Origin: Trichocoleus desertorum ATA4-8-CV12
GTDB taxonomy: Bacteria; Cyanobacteriota; Cyanobacteriia; FACHB-46
Assembly (NCBI GenBank): GCA_019358975.1
Contig: JAHHIL010000010.1
Coordinates: 59,477 to 123,476 of the forward strand
Direction of reading: 5' to 3'
DNA length: 64,000 nt
Below the pieces are notes generated by a model that saw only the letters and a program-made list of their open reading frames with translations, ran no database searches and was not told where the DNA came from. Of the stretch, positions 26,467 to 34,502 are shown one piece after another (position 1 is the stretch's first letter; every line of letters begins with the position of its first letter). The translations under genes and the position numbers were made by a program.

Positions 26467-26790
26467 TTAGGCACATACTTTTTTGACCACAGGTAGTTCG
26501 CTCACTGTTTTCCACCAGGTCTGGAGTTTGGGAGCTTGAGCCGTAATCGCATCAAACTCTGGAGTTTGCGAAAAATAGATAAAGATTGGAATCAAAAAGA
26601 AATCAGCAATACTAATCTCGCTGCCTAAGAGATAGGGACTGCCAACCGTTAGTGACTCAATTGCTCCTAAGGCTGTTTTGGCAGGGGCGATCGCAGCTTG
26701 AATTTTGCTCTCGTCTGGTTGGCCACCTTGAGTAGGCACAATGAGGCGTTGGATCACGATTGTACCAATCACAGCGGCATAAAGATAGCT
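26467..26790 (-). pseudogene. Glutathione S-transferase, C-terminal domain remnant
   Basis: The frame encodes only the all-helical C-terminal domain of a GST. VIGTIVIQRLIVPTQGGQPD is followed by the N-capping-box region YLLGSEISIADFFLIPIFIY and ends LPVVKKVCA. The thioredoxin-like N-terminal domain that binds glutathione is missing. Homology begins near 26790, exactly where a LysE-type fragment ends. A GTG at 26772 could start translation, but the product would lack the active site. This is best read as a 5'-deleted gene. Confidence 0.75.
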
Positions 26791-26906
26791 ATATGAATGA
26801 AGCCAAATGTGGCTGATCGAGTGGAGACAGCTAACACGCTGACGCTGTGAATAGAAGCCAAGACAACTATTGCACTGAATAATGCAACAATGCTGCTAAA
26901 TGTCAT
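26769..26906 (-). pseudogene. N-terminal remnant of a LysE-type exporter
   Basis: From ATG 26906 a 45-codon frame encodes MTFSSIVALFSAIVVLASI, then VSVLAVSTRSATFGFIH. This matches the first helix and following Arg-Ser motif of LysE/RhtB amino-acid exporters, which are normally about 200 residues long. Similarity stops at about 26793, three bases before GST similarity begins in another frame. The usual Pro of the first-helix motif is replaced by His20. It appears to be one side of a deletion that joined a LysE gene to a GST gene. Confidence 0.55.
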
Positions 26907-26999
26907 ACTGCGCTTTATTCATCACAAGCTCGCCCATTAGAATAGACCAATTTCCCTATCAAGGCGAGCAAGTATTGATACATCTTTTCCAAAGGCTCT

Positions 27000-27464
27000 C
27001 TAAGATTCAGTCACCGCATCTGGCTTATCGGGCTTGTTAAACACCTCACGCGATAAACGATGGACAAGGCTGGAAGAAACGTAGAGTAACGTGAATCCAA
27101 TCAGAGGATGGAGTACCTCCAGGTGCAGAGGAGTGTGGAGATGAATGCTGCAAAACTGGAGTCCAAGTAGCATAGGTAGGCTGGCTACGAGCGATCGAAT
27201 TCTGTTTGAGAAAGGAACAAGCAGCGACCCTCCTAGCAATATTAACGACAGCCCACTGTACCCCCGCACTAACCAAACATGAACATCCCACCAGGCAGGA
27301 TTGTTGAAGTAGGCAACCCCAACCGTTAATAATTGAGCAATCAAGCAGAGATTAAAGATGATTGAAATTGTATATAAGCCAATCCGCATCCAATAGGTAG
27401 AAGTGCGATCGCTACTGGGCGCAGCTCCGAGAGAACCGCAATCAATTTCCGAGTTTATGGTCAT
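27000..27464 (-). CDS. Four-helix membrane protein, DUF6220-like
   Basis: A 154-residue membrane protein. After 25 polar residues come four hydrophobic helices: IGLYTISIIFNLCLIAQLLT, YSGLSLILLGGSLLV, SLVASLPMLLGLQF and HPLIGFTLLYVSSSLVH. His residues lie near helix ends (DVHVWLVRG, HLHTPLHLEVLHP). The order AQ...G...F...W..H in helix 1 and after resembles DUF6220 proteins, whose role is unknown. It is divergent from the LuxR-type gene at 27576 with 111 bases between starts, so it may be that regulator's target. Confidence 0.65.
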   Translation of the reverse strand: MTINSEIDCGSLGAAPSSDRTSTYWMRIGLYTISIIFNLCLIAQLLTVGVAYFNNPAWWDVHVWLVRGYSGLSLILLGGSLLVPFSNRIRSLVASLPMLLGLQFCSIHLHTPLHLEVLHPLIGFTLLYVSSSLVHRLSREVFNKPDKPDAVTES

Positions 27465-27575
27465 GTCAAACTGCCTGTTTTACTGTCATAACGCTTGCAA
27501 TAAAATCTATTCCTATACTAGGAATGGCAACCCACTGCGCCCAGTCCTCGATCGAGTACTCTTTGAGGTACAACG

Positions 27576-28301
27576 ATGATTTCCTTGCAGCTTTTGTTTG
27601 AAGAAATTCACCAGCTAGAAGATGAAGATGACTTGCGATCGCACCTTGCACCAAAAATTGGTGAGTATTTTGCAGCCAAGCGATCAGGGATATTCTTCTT
27701 CGACCAGCTTTTAGCCGTTGGCGCAGCCTCTCCTTTGAAGAATCGCAATCTTCAAAAAGTCCTGAACATTGCTTTATCCCTCGAACATAATCCCGTGGCG
27801 CGTTATGTGGCGGAGCGTCATACGCCTGTCCATGAAGGAGTGGTGACATCACCCAAGGCATGGGCAATCATTTGTCCTCGTCCTGATCATTGGCATGTTA
27901 TGGCAGGGCCACTCATTGATCGGGGTCAATTAGTAGGTTCAGTGGGCTGTACCCGTGATAAATCAATGCCTGCCTTTAATCACCAAGATTTAGCTGATTT
28001 AAGTGCCGTTTGTTTACACTTATCCGTTTGGACAGCCACTGTACGATGCGCGCAAAACCTAGCTTTGGAGCCCCAGTGTCAACCCCTTAGCCGCGATCGC
28101 CTGACCCCTCGTGAATTGCAAATTGCCGAATTAGTGGCTTTAGGGCGAACCAATGCAGAAATTGGCCATCAACTTTGGATTACAGAAAATTCTGTGAAGC
28201 AAGCCTTAAAGCGCATGTTTCGTAAGCTTGAGGTCTCATCCCGTGCAGAAATGGTTGCACAGCTTCTAGACACAAGGCTTCGTTCATCCCATCTAGTCTG
28301 A
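27576..28301 (+). CDS. LuxR-family transcriptional regulator with GAF-like sensor
   Basis: A 241-residue cytoplasmic regulator. The N-terminal 165 residues form a GAF-like ligand-binding domain (EYFAAKRSGIFFFDQL, HWHVMAGPLIDRGQLVGSVG). The C-terminal 60 residues are a LuxR/FixJ helix-turn-helix: LTPRELQIAELVALGRTNAE, then NSVKQALKRMFRKLEVSSR. The ligand is unknown. It is divergently arranged with the membrane protein at 27000-27464, the usual layout for a regulator and its target. Confidence 0.88.
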   Translation: MISLQLLFEEIHQLEDEDDLRSHLAPKIGEYFAAKRSGIFFFDQLLAVGAASPLKNRNLQKVLNIALSLEHNPVARYVAERHTPVHEGVVTSPKAWAIICPRPDHWHVMAGPLIDRGQLVGSVGCTRDKSMPAFNHQDLADLSAVCLHLSVWTATVRCAQNLALEPQCQPLSRDRLTPRELQIAELVALGRTNAEIGHQLWITENSVKQALKRMFRKLEVSSRAEMVAQLLDTRLRSSHLV

Positions 28302-28358
28302 CTGTGGTCTGTTTTCTTTCAATGGTAATTGGACAGCCAGCGCTTACGAGATCATGGC

Positions 28359-28401
28359 GGCTGATTGTAGGGTGCAGAACCCAAGTTTCACGGGCAATTC
28401 C
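28359..28401 (-). pseudogene. Desaturase gene fragment
   Basis: A 43-base minus-strand stretch matches 29185-29227 of the neighbouring intact desaturase gene at 35 of 43 positions. It encodes GIARETWVLHPTIS where the intact protein has GIVGETWVLHHTLG, so the second His box is lost. It joins directly to a TauE/SafE-type fragment. It is a relic of a second, related desaturase gene. Confidence 0.5.
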
Positions 28402-28414
28402 ACGCCCAGGAAGG

Positions 28415-28579
28415 CGAAAGGAACTAGAGCGACAGGTCTAATTGTGCTAGGCGAAAGCGATGCTATCGACATTACAGCACAGCAATATATCCCGATGCTC
28501 CGGCGTGGCCCACGGATGCATAGAGAAAAGCTACAACTGCGATCGCGTCGGTGAGTAAAGCGAGTTCTTGCAATGGCAT
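28415..28579 (-). pseudogene. N-terminal remnant of a TauE/SafE-type membrane protein
   Basis: ATG 28579, preceded by AGAGGAA, opens a frame encoding MPLQELALLTDAIAVVAFLY, then ASVGHAGASGYIAVL and a stop. After a frameshift the next frame continues VMSIASLSPSTIRPVALV. This matches the first helices of the TSUP family of anion exporters, where GHGGASGYLAV and a later PTALV motif are typical. The remaining 200 or so residues are missing. The frameshift and truncation mark it as dead. Confidence 0.55.
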
Positions 28580-28624
28580 CGTTCCTCTTTACTTAACATC
28601 GCCCTGATTAAAGCAAAAGCCCCA

Positions 28625-29464
28625 TCAAAAATTAGGTATCTTGCTGGATGGTCGTGAGAATGCTTTTTCAATCTTTGTCATTAGTGAAAAGGGGAAGCCG
28701 GGGTCTTGATACAAATGTGAGGGAATTTTTTCTTTGATTTCCTCATGAAACTGGGGTAATTCGCTCCAATGTCGCCCACATTGAAGGTGGTGAGCGGTAT
28801 GGTATCCCAAATTGCACGTAAAAAAGTTGTACCAACGATCTGTGATGTTATAAGTTGCTTGATAAGGATCTGCTTGATCCAGTCCAGCATGATGGTGATA
28901 GGTGACGTGAGCGGTCAGGAATAACAGCACGATCATCGGAATGATGAAAATGATTAAAGTATTGGCCCAATTAATCCAAGCCAGTAACCCCAACACGACT
29001 GCCGTCAGAAGAATGTTCTGAATCAGCTTGTTTCGGGATTTTGGGTAGCGTTTCCCTACGTTCAATGCGATCGGGTAGGCCAGAATTCCTACTCTAAAGG
29101 TGTATTCCAGATGGGACATTAATTTCCCATTGGCGTTTTTCCAGGCAGATTCATCTTTGGTTTGGTCTAAATAGTTAAGATGGTGGCCGAGCGTATGGTG
29201 CAGAACCCAGGTTTCTCCGACAATTCCCGTATGCAACCCCATAATGAGTTCGATCAGACGGTTGGCCCAGGAGACACTAAAGAATTTGCAATGTTGATGG
29301 TGATGGTTCCAGCTACAGATCCATCCTTTGAGAGGGAGACTGGCGATCGCCCAAACAATAGGGATTAATATAGTAGGACTGAATAGAAAAATGACCAAAT
29401 CAGCCGCTAAAACCAACAAGATGAACGCGATTAGGTAGTAATCGACTTTTTTTCTGGCACGCAT
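28625..29464 (-). CDS. Fatty acid desaturase family protein
   Basis: A 279-residue integral membrane di-iron enzyme. It has hydrophobic helices at about residues 10-45 and a pair at about 160-190. Three His clusters would bind the iron pair: NHHHQH (53-58), HHTLGHH (89-95), and the later HVTYHHH and YHTAHH. Desaturases and hydroxylases of this superfamily act on acyl lipids, carotenoids or small hydrophobic compounds. The unusual HHTLGHH spacing means the substrate cannot be assigned. A fragment of a related gene lies just downstream at 28359-28401. Confidence 0.85.
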   Translation of the reverse strand: MRARKKVDYYLIAFILLVLAADLVIFLFSPTILIPIVWAIASLPLKGWICSWNHHHQHCKFFSVSWANRLIELIMGLHTGIVGETWVLHHTLGHHLNYLDQTKDESAWKNANGKLMSHLEYTFRVGILAYPIALNVGKRYPKSRNKLIQNILLTAVVLGLLAWINWANTLIIFIIPMIVLLFLTAHVTYHHHAGLDQADPYQATYNITDRWYNFFTCNLGYHTAHHLQCGRHWSELPQFHEEIKEKIPSHLYQDPGFPFSLMTKIEKAFSRPSSKIPNF

Positions 29465-29718
29465 TCTTATGTAAGTAGGCGAACATGGCTTAGCGACAAA
29501 AATTACTTTGTTAGAAGCCTGTTCAATTGTACAGTTATGTGTCCTTTTTCTGCCTGCATATTCCTAAAAAATGGTTGGGCGATCGCCCTAGAACCTGCCT
29601 CACTGTTTTGATGCCTAACTCTCCTGTTTGGCCGCGATAGGCACACCTGAAACGAAGAGTTTTCTATAGCTCATGCGGGCACTCTAGGTGAGCTAGTTTG
29701 ACAAACGGGAGAACCTCT

Positions 29719-30534
29719 ATGAAGCTAATTCATGTTCATGGGTTTGCAGAACTTGAGCCAGAATCGCTTATCACCAATCAATACCGGAAATTTGCCAAGA
29801 AACTTCAGTGGAATTTAGAGATTCAAGAGTTTAAGTGGAACACCTTAGAAGGAAATCCAACCAAGCTAGTTGCCAATTTCCATGAGTCTGGGCATCGCGT
29901 CAAAGAAGTTGCGGCTCGATTGATGGAGGCAATTGCAGCCGAACAAGGAGAAGTCATACTATCTGGTCATAGTCTTGGCGGTGCGATCCTACTAGAAGCA
30001 TTAGAACTTTGTCCTAATTTCTCCAATTTTCATAGTGTGATTTTATTAGGTGCAGCTTATCCTCAAAAAAATACACTCTCTCAACTTCAGAATATAGAGC
30101 CTCGGTATTACGCATTAAATTATCACTCTCTTAGATGGGATTTAGTGTTGAGTCAAGTCTATTTCAATGTAAAAGGATGTACCGCAGTTGGAACGAATGG
30201 ACTTTTGAATCCTGGCGTTTTTGATAATTTAAAGGTGAACTGCACTCATGATGGATATACTGGATATGCACGGTTAGTCCCTGGTATCATTGGGCTTCTC
30301 GCTCATGCTCAAGGAATTCAAAGCCCTGAAAAAGCGAATAAACCTTGGCAACCGATTGCAATTGGTAATACAGCAGATTGGGATGATCTACATCACCTTG
30401 ATGGACATATTGTGCAACGAAACTGTATCACGGGCTATTTTCGAGTTATTGAAGCAGGCGGCGTTCATCGAGAGCGATTTTATTCTGCATCTGTAATCCC
30501 CCTTCTGGAGGCGATCGCAAAACTGCCAAAATAA
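29719..30534 (+). CDS. Lipase-like alpha/beta hydrolase
   Basis: A 271-residue protein. ATG 29719 is used because GGGAG lies eight bases upstream; a TTG at 29698 is less likely. MKLIHVHGFAELEPES carries the oxyanion-strand HG motif, and the nucleophile elbow is VILSGHSLGGAILLEAL, followed by SVILLGAAYPQKN. A later His (GYTGYARLVP region or LDGHIVQRN) may complete the triad. It resembles lipase-type serine hydrolases without a signal peptide, so it is probably cytoplasmic. The base composition is more AT-rich than its neighbours, which may point to transfer. Confidence 0.75.
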   Translation: MKLIHVHGFAELEPESLITNQYRKFAKKLQWNLEIQEFKWNTLEGNPTKLVANFHESGHRVKEVAARLMEAIAAEQGEVILSGHSLGGAILLEALELCPNFSNFHSVILLGAAYPQKNTLSQLQNIEPRYYALNYHSLRWDLVLSQVYFNVKGCTAVGTNGLLNPGVFDNLKVNCTHDGYTGYARLVPGIIGLLAHAQGIQSPEKANKPWQPIAIGNTADWDDLHHLDGHIVQRNCITGYFRVIEAGGVHRERFYSASVIPLLEAIAKLPK

Positions 30535-30547
30535 ATGATCAAGAATG

Positions 30548-30589
30548 TCCTTTTGATATCTATGGTGGAGAGCGAGTAAGAGCGATCGC
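30548..30589. repeat. 42-bp dispersed repeat ending in HIP1, copy 1
   Basis: Begins TCCTTTTGATATCTATG and ends in GCGATCGC at 30582-30589. It matches 34461-34502 at 33 of 42 positions with no gaps. Both copies lie just past the stop codons of minus-strand genes. Confidence 0.7.
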
Positions 30590-30621
30590 GCATTATCTCT
30601 GACTTAGAAAAAACACTAAGA

Positions 30622-31956
30622 TTAAAAAATTGGAATTTTAACCATAAATTCAGTTCCCTTTCCCAACTCAGAAACTACTTCGATTGTGCCATGATGCTTT
30701 GCGATAATTTGCTGACTGATTGATAGCCCTAATCCTGTCCCTTTGCCAGCAGGTTTTGTCGTAAAGAAGGGATTAAAAATCTTCTCTTTAATTTCAGGAG
30801 GAATTCCATGTCCGTTATCTTGAATGCGTATACAGACATGGTTCAAGCCATCTACACTAGTTCGGACCACAATCTGCTTGGATGCTATATCCCTCTCCAG
30901 CAAGGCATCAGCAGCATTAGAGAGAATATTCATAAATAGTTGATTGAGCTGAGCTGGATAGCACAGAATTTTGGGTAGGGCTCCATATTCTCGAATAACC
31001 TTAACTTCCTGCTTCAGTCTGTGGTTGAGAATTAGCAGTGTGCTGTCGATACCTTCATGTAGGTCTACGTCTTTTTGGTCTGCCTCATCTAATCTAGAAA
31101 AGTTGCGTAATGACAGCACAATATCTCTGATCCGACTACTTCCCATTTGCATTGATGTCACTAGACGCGGTAAATCGCTCAACACAAATTCCAGATCCAT
31201 CTCCTCCATGAAATCAGTGATTTCCGGAGAGCCTTGAGGAAAGCGCTGTTGATAGAGTTCGATTAGGGTAAGTAGATCCTGAACATACTTGTCTGTGTAG
31301 GTGAGATTGCCGTTGATAAAGTTAACTGGATTATTGATCTCGTGGGCAATCCCTGCCACCATTTGGCCCAGCCCAGACATCTTTTCAGCCTGAATCAGTT
31401 GGGCTTGAGTTCTCTGTAAGTTTTCGAGAGCCTGTTCTACGTCTCTAGCTCTCGCCTCTGCCAGTAGCGCAATTTCTTCCTTACTTCTCAAAGTATCTTT
31501 TAGCTTCAGTTCTCGTTCTGCTAGCTCATCCATTAACCGACTCTTTGCTTGCAAAAGAAAGAGAAAATCAGCAGCAGAATCGTGACTTGCAAAGTCTTTT
31601 AGTTTGATGCCAATTTGATTAAGCTGGCTAATTTCCGTAACCACAGGAGACCCCAGAAAGAAAATAACCTCGCAGTCCTCAACAGGCATCATCTGCCCCT
31701 TGAGAACCATTTCACTATGGAGCGATTGCAGCATGAATATGCTGTGAGATTGCTTACTCAGAGCCGCAAAATCAGCAGTTTGCAGAATGGGGCGCTTAAT
31801 TTGAAAGCACTGGTCGAGTGGTGACCCAATGATGTCAGGAATAAGCCGCTGCAAGACCTCTCCAGCTTGAACAATTGTGCGATCGCCCTTAAACACAAAA
31901 TGAAAAGGAAATGCTTTCGCCAGCAACTGGGGTGACAACGTGAAATGAGGCTGCAT
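30622..31956 (-). CDS. H-NOX-associated (HNOBA) sensor histidine kinase
   Basis: A 444-residue soluble kinase. ATG 31956 lies seven bases past the H-NOX stop at 31964; a longer frame from 32043 or 31998 would overlap that gene. The first 120 residues form the HNOBA domain ([34 protein letters not shown]), which couples to H-NOX proteins. A coiled coil follows, then HisKA with phospho-His205 in [11 protein letters not shown]. The HATPase motifs are [21 protein letters not shown] and [10 protein letters not shown]. By family, NO-bound H-NOX inhibits such kinases. No response regulator gene is next to it. Confidence 0.93.
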   Translation of the reverse strand: MQPHFTLSPQLLAKAFPFHFVFKGDRTIVQAGEVLQRLIPDIIGSPLDQCFQIKRPILQTADFAALSKQSHSIFMLQSLHSEMVLKGQMMPVEDCEVIFFLGSPVVTEISQLNQIGIKLKDFASHDSAADFLFLLQAKSRLMDELAERELKLKDTLRSKEEIALLAEARARDVEQALENLQRTQAQLIQAEKMSGLGQMVAGIAHEINNPVNFINGNLTYTDKYVQDLLTLIELYQQRFPQGSPEITDFMEEMDLEFVLSDLPRLVTSMQMGSSRIRDIVLSLRNFSRLDEADQKDVDLHEGIDSTLLILNHRLKQEVKVIREYGALPKILCYPAQLNQLFMNILSNAADALLERDIASKQIVVRTSVDGLNHVCIRIQDNGHGIPPEIKEKIFNPFFTTKPAGKGTGLGLSISQQIIAKHHGTIEVVSELGKGTEFMVKIPIF

Positions 31957-31963
31957 GCAAGCT

Positions 31964-32515
31964 TCAGTGGGGTTTGTACTGGATAGTGAACTCATCATGA
32001 TCTGCACCGTCTGACTTGCTTTGAGTCTGGGTGACTTCGACATCCGTATTCAAGTGTGTACCCAGGCCTTTTACCAATCCCACCACCATTGGAGCTAATC
32101 CCTCTCGATGAGAATGATAGTGGAGGTGTAGCGTTTGTTCCTCAACATCCTCACAGGCAAAAGAGGGCGGCTGGAGTTGGGGGAAACTGACTCCAACTCG
32201 CGTATGCAGGTCGTCCAGGTTCTGTAAAAATTCGGGAAGTGTATCACCGCTCATGTCCATCAGCTCACCATACCCTTCCGTGGAGGTGTATTGTACCCAA
32301 AACTCGCCAAAGGCTTGCATGATTGCTGAAGCAGGTAGATCCAAAACCAGACTCGCAGCCTTCACCAGTCTGTGGGTCAAATCATCCGGGTAAGACTCCA
32401 TGCTAATGAACGTATCCACCTCGACTTCAGCCTTATGCCGAATCTCATTCCAGGTTGCTTCACCGAAACGAGTACAAACCATATCGTGAATTGCTTTATT
32501 GACTAAACCGTACAT
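31964..32515 (-). CDS. H-NOX heme nitric-oxide/oxygen-binding protein
   Basis: A 183-residue heme sensor protein. The proximal heme ligand is His104 in NLDDLHTRVG. The heme-propionate motif YxSxR is present as Tyr133, Ser135, Arg137 in HYHSHRE. MYGLVNKAIHDMVCTRFGE is the standard N-terminus of the family, and the total length is usual. ATG 32515 has AGGAG six bases before it. NO or another diatomic gas would bind the ferrous heme and alter the partner kinase encoded immediately downstream. No distal-pocket Tyr typical of O2 binders can be pinpointed, so NO sensing is more likely. Confidence 0.95.
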   Translation of the reverse strand: MYGLVNKAIHDMVCTRFGEATWNEIRHKAEVEVDTFISMESYPDDLTHRLVKAASLVLDLPASAIMQAFGEFWVQYTSTEGYGELMDMSGDTLPEFLQNLDDLHTRVGVSFPQLQPPSFACEDVEEQTLHLHYHSHREGLAPMVVGLVKGLGTHLNTDVEVTQTQSKSDGADHDEFTIQYKPH

Positions 32516-32612
32516 AAAATCTCCTGTGGTGCAGTTTCAAAACGGCTGCGTAGTTTGCCTGCAAACCTTTTGAGACTAAGTCTCTGGAAGGTTGATCGCC
32601 AAAATAATCTAT

Positions 32613-33038
32613 CTATAGCTTGCCCACTTTTGCAGTCAATCGCAATTGGGTGAAGCGACAGATCAGATATGCCGCGAGGATAAAGAATGGTGCCCAGCCA
32701 ATGAGAAAGAGAAAAAACGCTGGCGAAAATGAGCCAGGTTGATTACCCAGGTAGGCGCTGGTAGAGAGATCATCACCCTTAATCGCTATGGCGATCGCTG
32801 GCCCGAACCCCTGAAGTGCTCCCCACCAACTGAAAGCTGCCAGACAACTCATACCAAGGCGATGTTTTGCCACATCTGTCGCACGCTGATGATTTGGAGA
32901 TGAGGGCGATCGCGCCATGATAACCACAATGAGGATGAACGTCCAGATCATCCACAGTGCCCCAGTCCAGGGATTTAAGCGCAAAGCGATGATGGCCGTG
33001 AGGACTAGCCCAGTCGCGACAAGTAGACCAGGCAGCAT
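32613..33038 (-). CDS. Hypothetical four-helix membrane protein
   Basis: A 141-residue hydrophobic protein. Helices are centred on LLVATGLVLTAIIAL, LWMIWTFILIVVIMA, MSCLAAFSWWGALQGFGPAI and FFLFLIGWAPFFILAAYLIC. The loop between helices 2 and 3 is basic and cytoplasmic-looking (SPNHQRATDVAKHRLG). No family is recognised. It lies 97 bases upstream of the H-NOX gene on the same strand, so co-transcription is possible but the gap is long. Confidence 0.65.
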   Translation of the reverse strand: MLPGLLVATGLVLTAIIALRLNPWTGALWMIWTFILIVVIMARSPSSPNHQRATDVAKHRLGMSCLAAFSWWGALQGFGPAIAIAIKGDDLSTSAYLGNQPGSFSPAFFLFLIGWAPFFILAAYLICRFTQLRLTAKVGKL

Positions 33039-33801
33039 CGTGATAGTTGTTTTACCGTTCTGAAAGCGATAAGGGCTGAGATCGGTGCGATCGCCCGGCG
33101 ATGATGTGGATCAAAAGTATCGTTAAGAAGACGGAGTTTGCTAAGGAACTGCCATAACTGACTGGCTTGTGAAGCAAGAACGTTGATTCCATTGCTTACT
33201 CCTATTTTGACTGCATACGACTCATTCGTGAGGCAATATGCAGTAATTTTACCAGCCTAGCTATTTACTATTAAGTGTACTGCTCCCCCATAAAAGCGAT
33301 CGCCCTACCAACCGCATTAGAGCCGATGAAATCAACTTCATTAAAGTCATCAAGACAAATGGCGATCGCCCTAAAATCCATCTCACCAACCAAAGCAATG
33401 TTATTTTTCTGATAACAGCCGTGAACTCATCGGCGTACTGGGAAATTGCGGAAAAAACCAGCGAATCTACCGTGCGTCCAATGCTGTAAATAGTTGGGAC
33501 TAGGCGTACTAAAAGCAGCGAAACTTAACTCTTAAAAGCCGACTGCGTGATGTGTTACTTGTACCGCCTCAACAAAGGATTTTGCAATTGGGAGTTCCAC
33601 TCATTGCCTATATCTTAAAAGAATAGTAGAATTTGCTTGAAGCCTGTAATGGTTTCCCTGCTTAATATAAGCAGCTAACGAGAATACAGCCCTTTTCAGT
33701 CTGATGAGGTACAGTAAAAGCCCTGAAGCATTTGCTATATGCCGATCTAAGATCTTGATTCGTACCTCACTAGAGTGGGAAACGCTGTAGGAATTTCAAA
33801 T
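33039..33801. other. Gene-poor stretch with possible decayed coding fragments
   Basis: No intact gene is seen. Two plus-strand fragments read like protein: RIRADEINFIKVIKTNGDRP near 33320-33370, and the segment ending VPPQQRILQLGVPLIAYILK before a stop at 33628-33630. Neither has a start codon and neither can be assigned. The first vaguely resembles a LytTR-type DNA-binding segment. The end of the region should contain the promoter of the Nif11-type gene. Confidence 0.35.
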
Positions 33802-34017
33802 ATGGCTTTAGATCAACTTGAGGCGTTTTTAAAGAAAATGCAGTCTGAACCTGCACTTAAGAACGAGGTGCTCAAAGCATCAACTGCAGATGATGTTGCG
33901 CGAATAGCACTAAAACTTGGTTTTGAATTTTCAGGTGATGAATTACTGAGAATGTCAGGAAAGAAATTTGGTGGAGTTACTGTTGTAAAAACCGATCTTC
34001 CTGGGGAGTATAATTAA
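33802..34017 (+). CDS. Nif11-domain small protein (RiPP-leader-like)
   Basis: A 71-residue protein. ATG 33802 has AGGA nine bases upstream; a GTG at 33775 is an alternative. Residues 1-50 follow the Nif11 domain pattern: MALDQLEAFLKKMQSEPALK, then ADDVARIALKLGFEFSGDEL. Such domains occur as leaders of ribosomal peptide natural products and as stand-alone proteins. A Gly-Gly (KFGGV) precedes a 13-residue tail VTVVKTDLPGEYN without Cys. No lanthipeptide synthetase, maturase or peptidase-transporter gene is nearby, so a precursor role is only possible, not shown. Confidence 0.8.
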   Translation: MALDQLEAFLKKMQSEPALKNEVLKASTADDVARIALKLGFEFSGDELLRMSGKKFGGVTVVKTDLPGEYN

Positions 34018-34191
34018 ATGTTTTTGGAATGTCTGATTGTACAAGCACAGGAAGAATAAACACCATATTTGCTTCAAATCAAGAGTATCTTTACCCGAAT
34101 TAAACGCCCTCTTGAGCAGCTCTCATAACTCTTCATAGGCCTAACTATTAATTAGGTGTACTCTTTCCCGCTAAGATCCCCTACGAGGTGA

Positions 34192-34287
34192 TTAGATGGA
34201 AAGTTTCCGCATAATTAGTTTCTTGAGGCATTTAGGTGGAAAGTTTTTCCGCATAATAACCCTGGACAACTAATTTTGGCGGAAAAA
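34192..34287 (+). repeat. Direct repeats of a GGAAAGTTT..CCGCATAAT motif with inverted partner
   Basis: Two near-identical units, TTAGATGGAAAGTTTCCGC plus ATAAT (34192-34215) and TTAGGTGGAAAGTTTTTCCG plus CATAAT (about 34232-34257), are 40 bases apart. TTTTTCCGC of the second (34244-34252) is matched in reverse by GCGGAAAAA at 34279-34287. Such paired sites can be recombinase or transposon-end sequences, but no recombinase gene is present. Confidence 0.55.
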
Positions 34288-34311
34288 GTCAGTAAATTTT
34301 TCATTTTGTCA

Positions 34312-34366
34312 CCCTCTTAAGTCAGCCTAAGATCCCATTATGGCTAATTAGGCTGACTCAAGGGGG
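34312..34366. repeat. 19-bp inverted repeat with 17-base loop
   Basis: Arms 34312-34330 and 34348-34366 (core AGTCAGCCTAA and TTAGGCTGACT) match over 19 bases with two mismatches. No T tract follows, so it is not a simple terminator. It may be a mobile-element remnant or strong cruciform. The rest of 34018-34502 has no gene. Confidence 0.65.
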
Positions 34367-34460
34367 CATTGGTGGGGCAATGACCAAAGAAATTACTAGA
34401 CAAAGCGCGAAATGCAGTTTGAGTTAAGACATGAAGCGATCGCCTTCTACCTTAATCACT

Positions 34461-34502
34461 TCCTTTTGATATCTATGATAGAGAATAGATAGGTGCGATC
34501 GC
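34461..34502. repeat. 42-bp dispersed repeat ending in HIP1, copy 2
   Basis: Pairs with 30548-30589. The first 17 bases are identical and both end with GCGATCGC. It abuts the stop codon of the nuclease-like gene at 34503. Confidence 0.7.

Noticed and set aside
28354..28554. Plus-strand 66-codon frame
   Set aside because: It is antisense to the TauE/SafE and desaturase fragments, has no ribosome-binding site and has no protein-like pattern.
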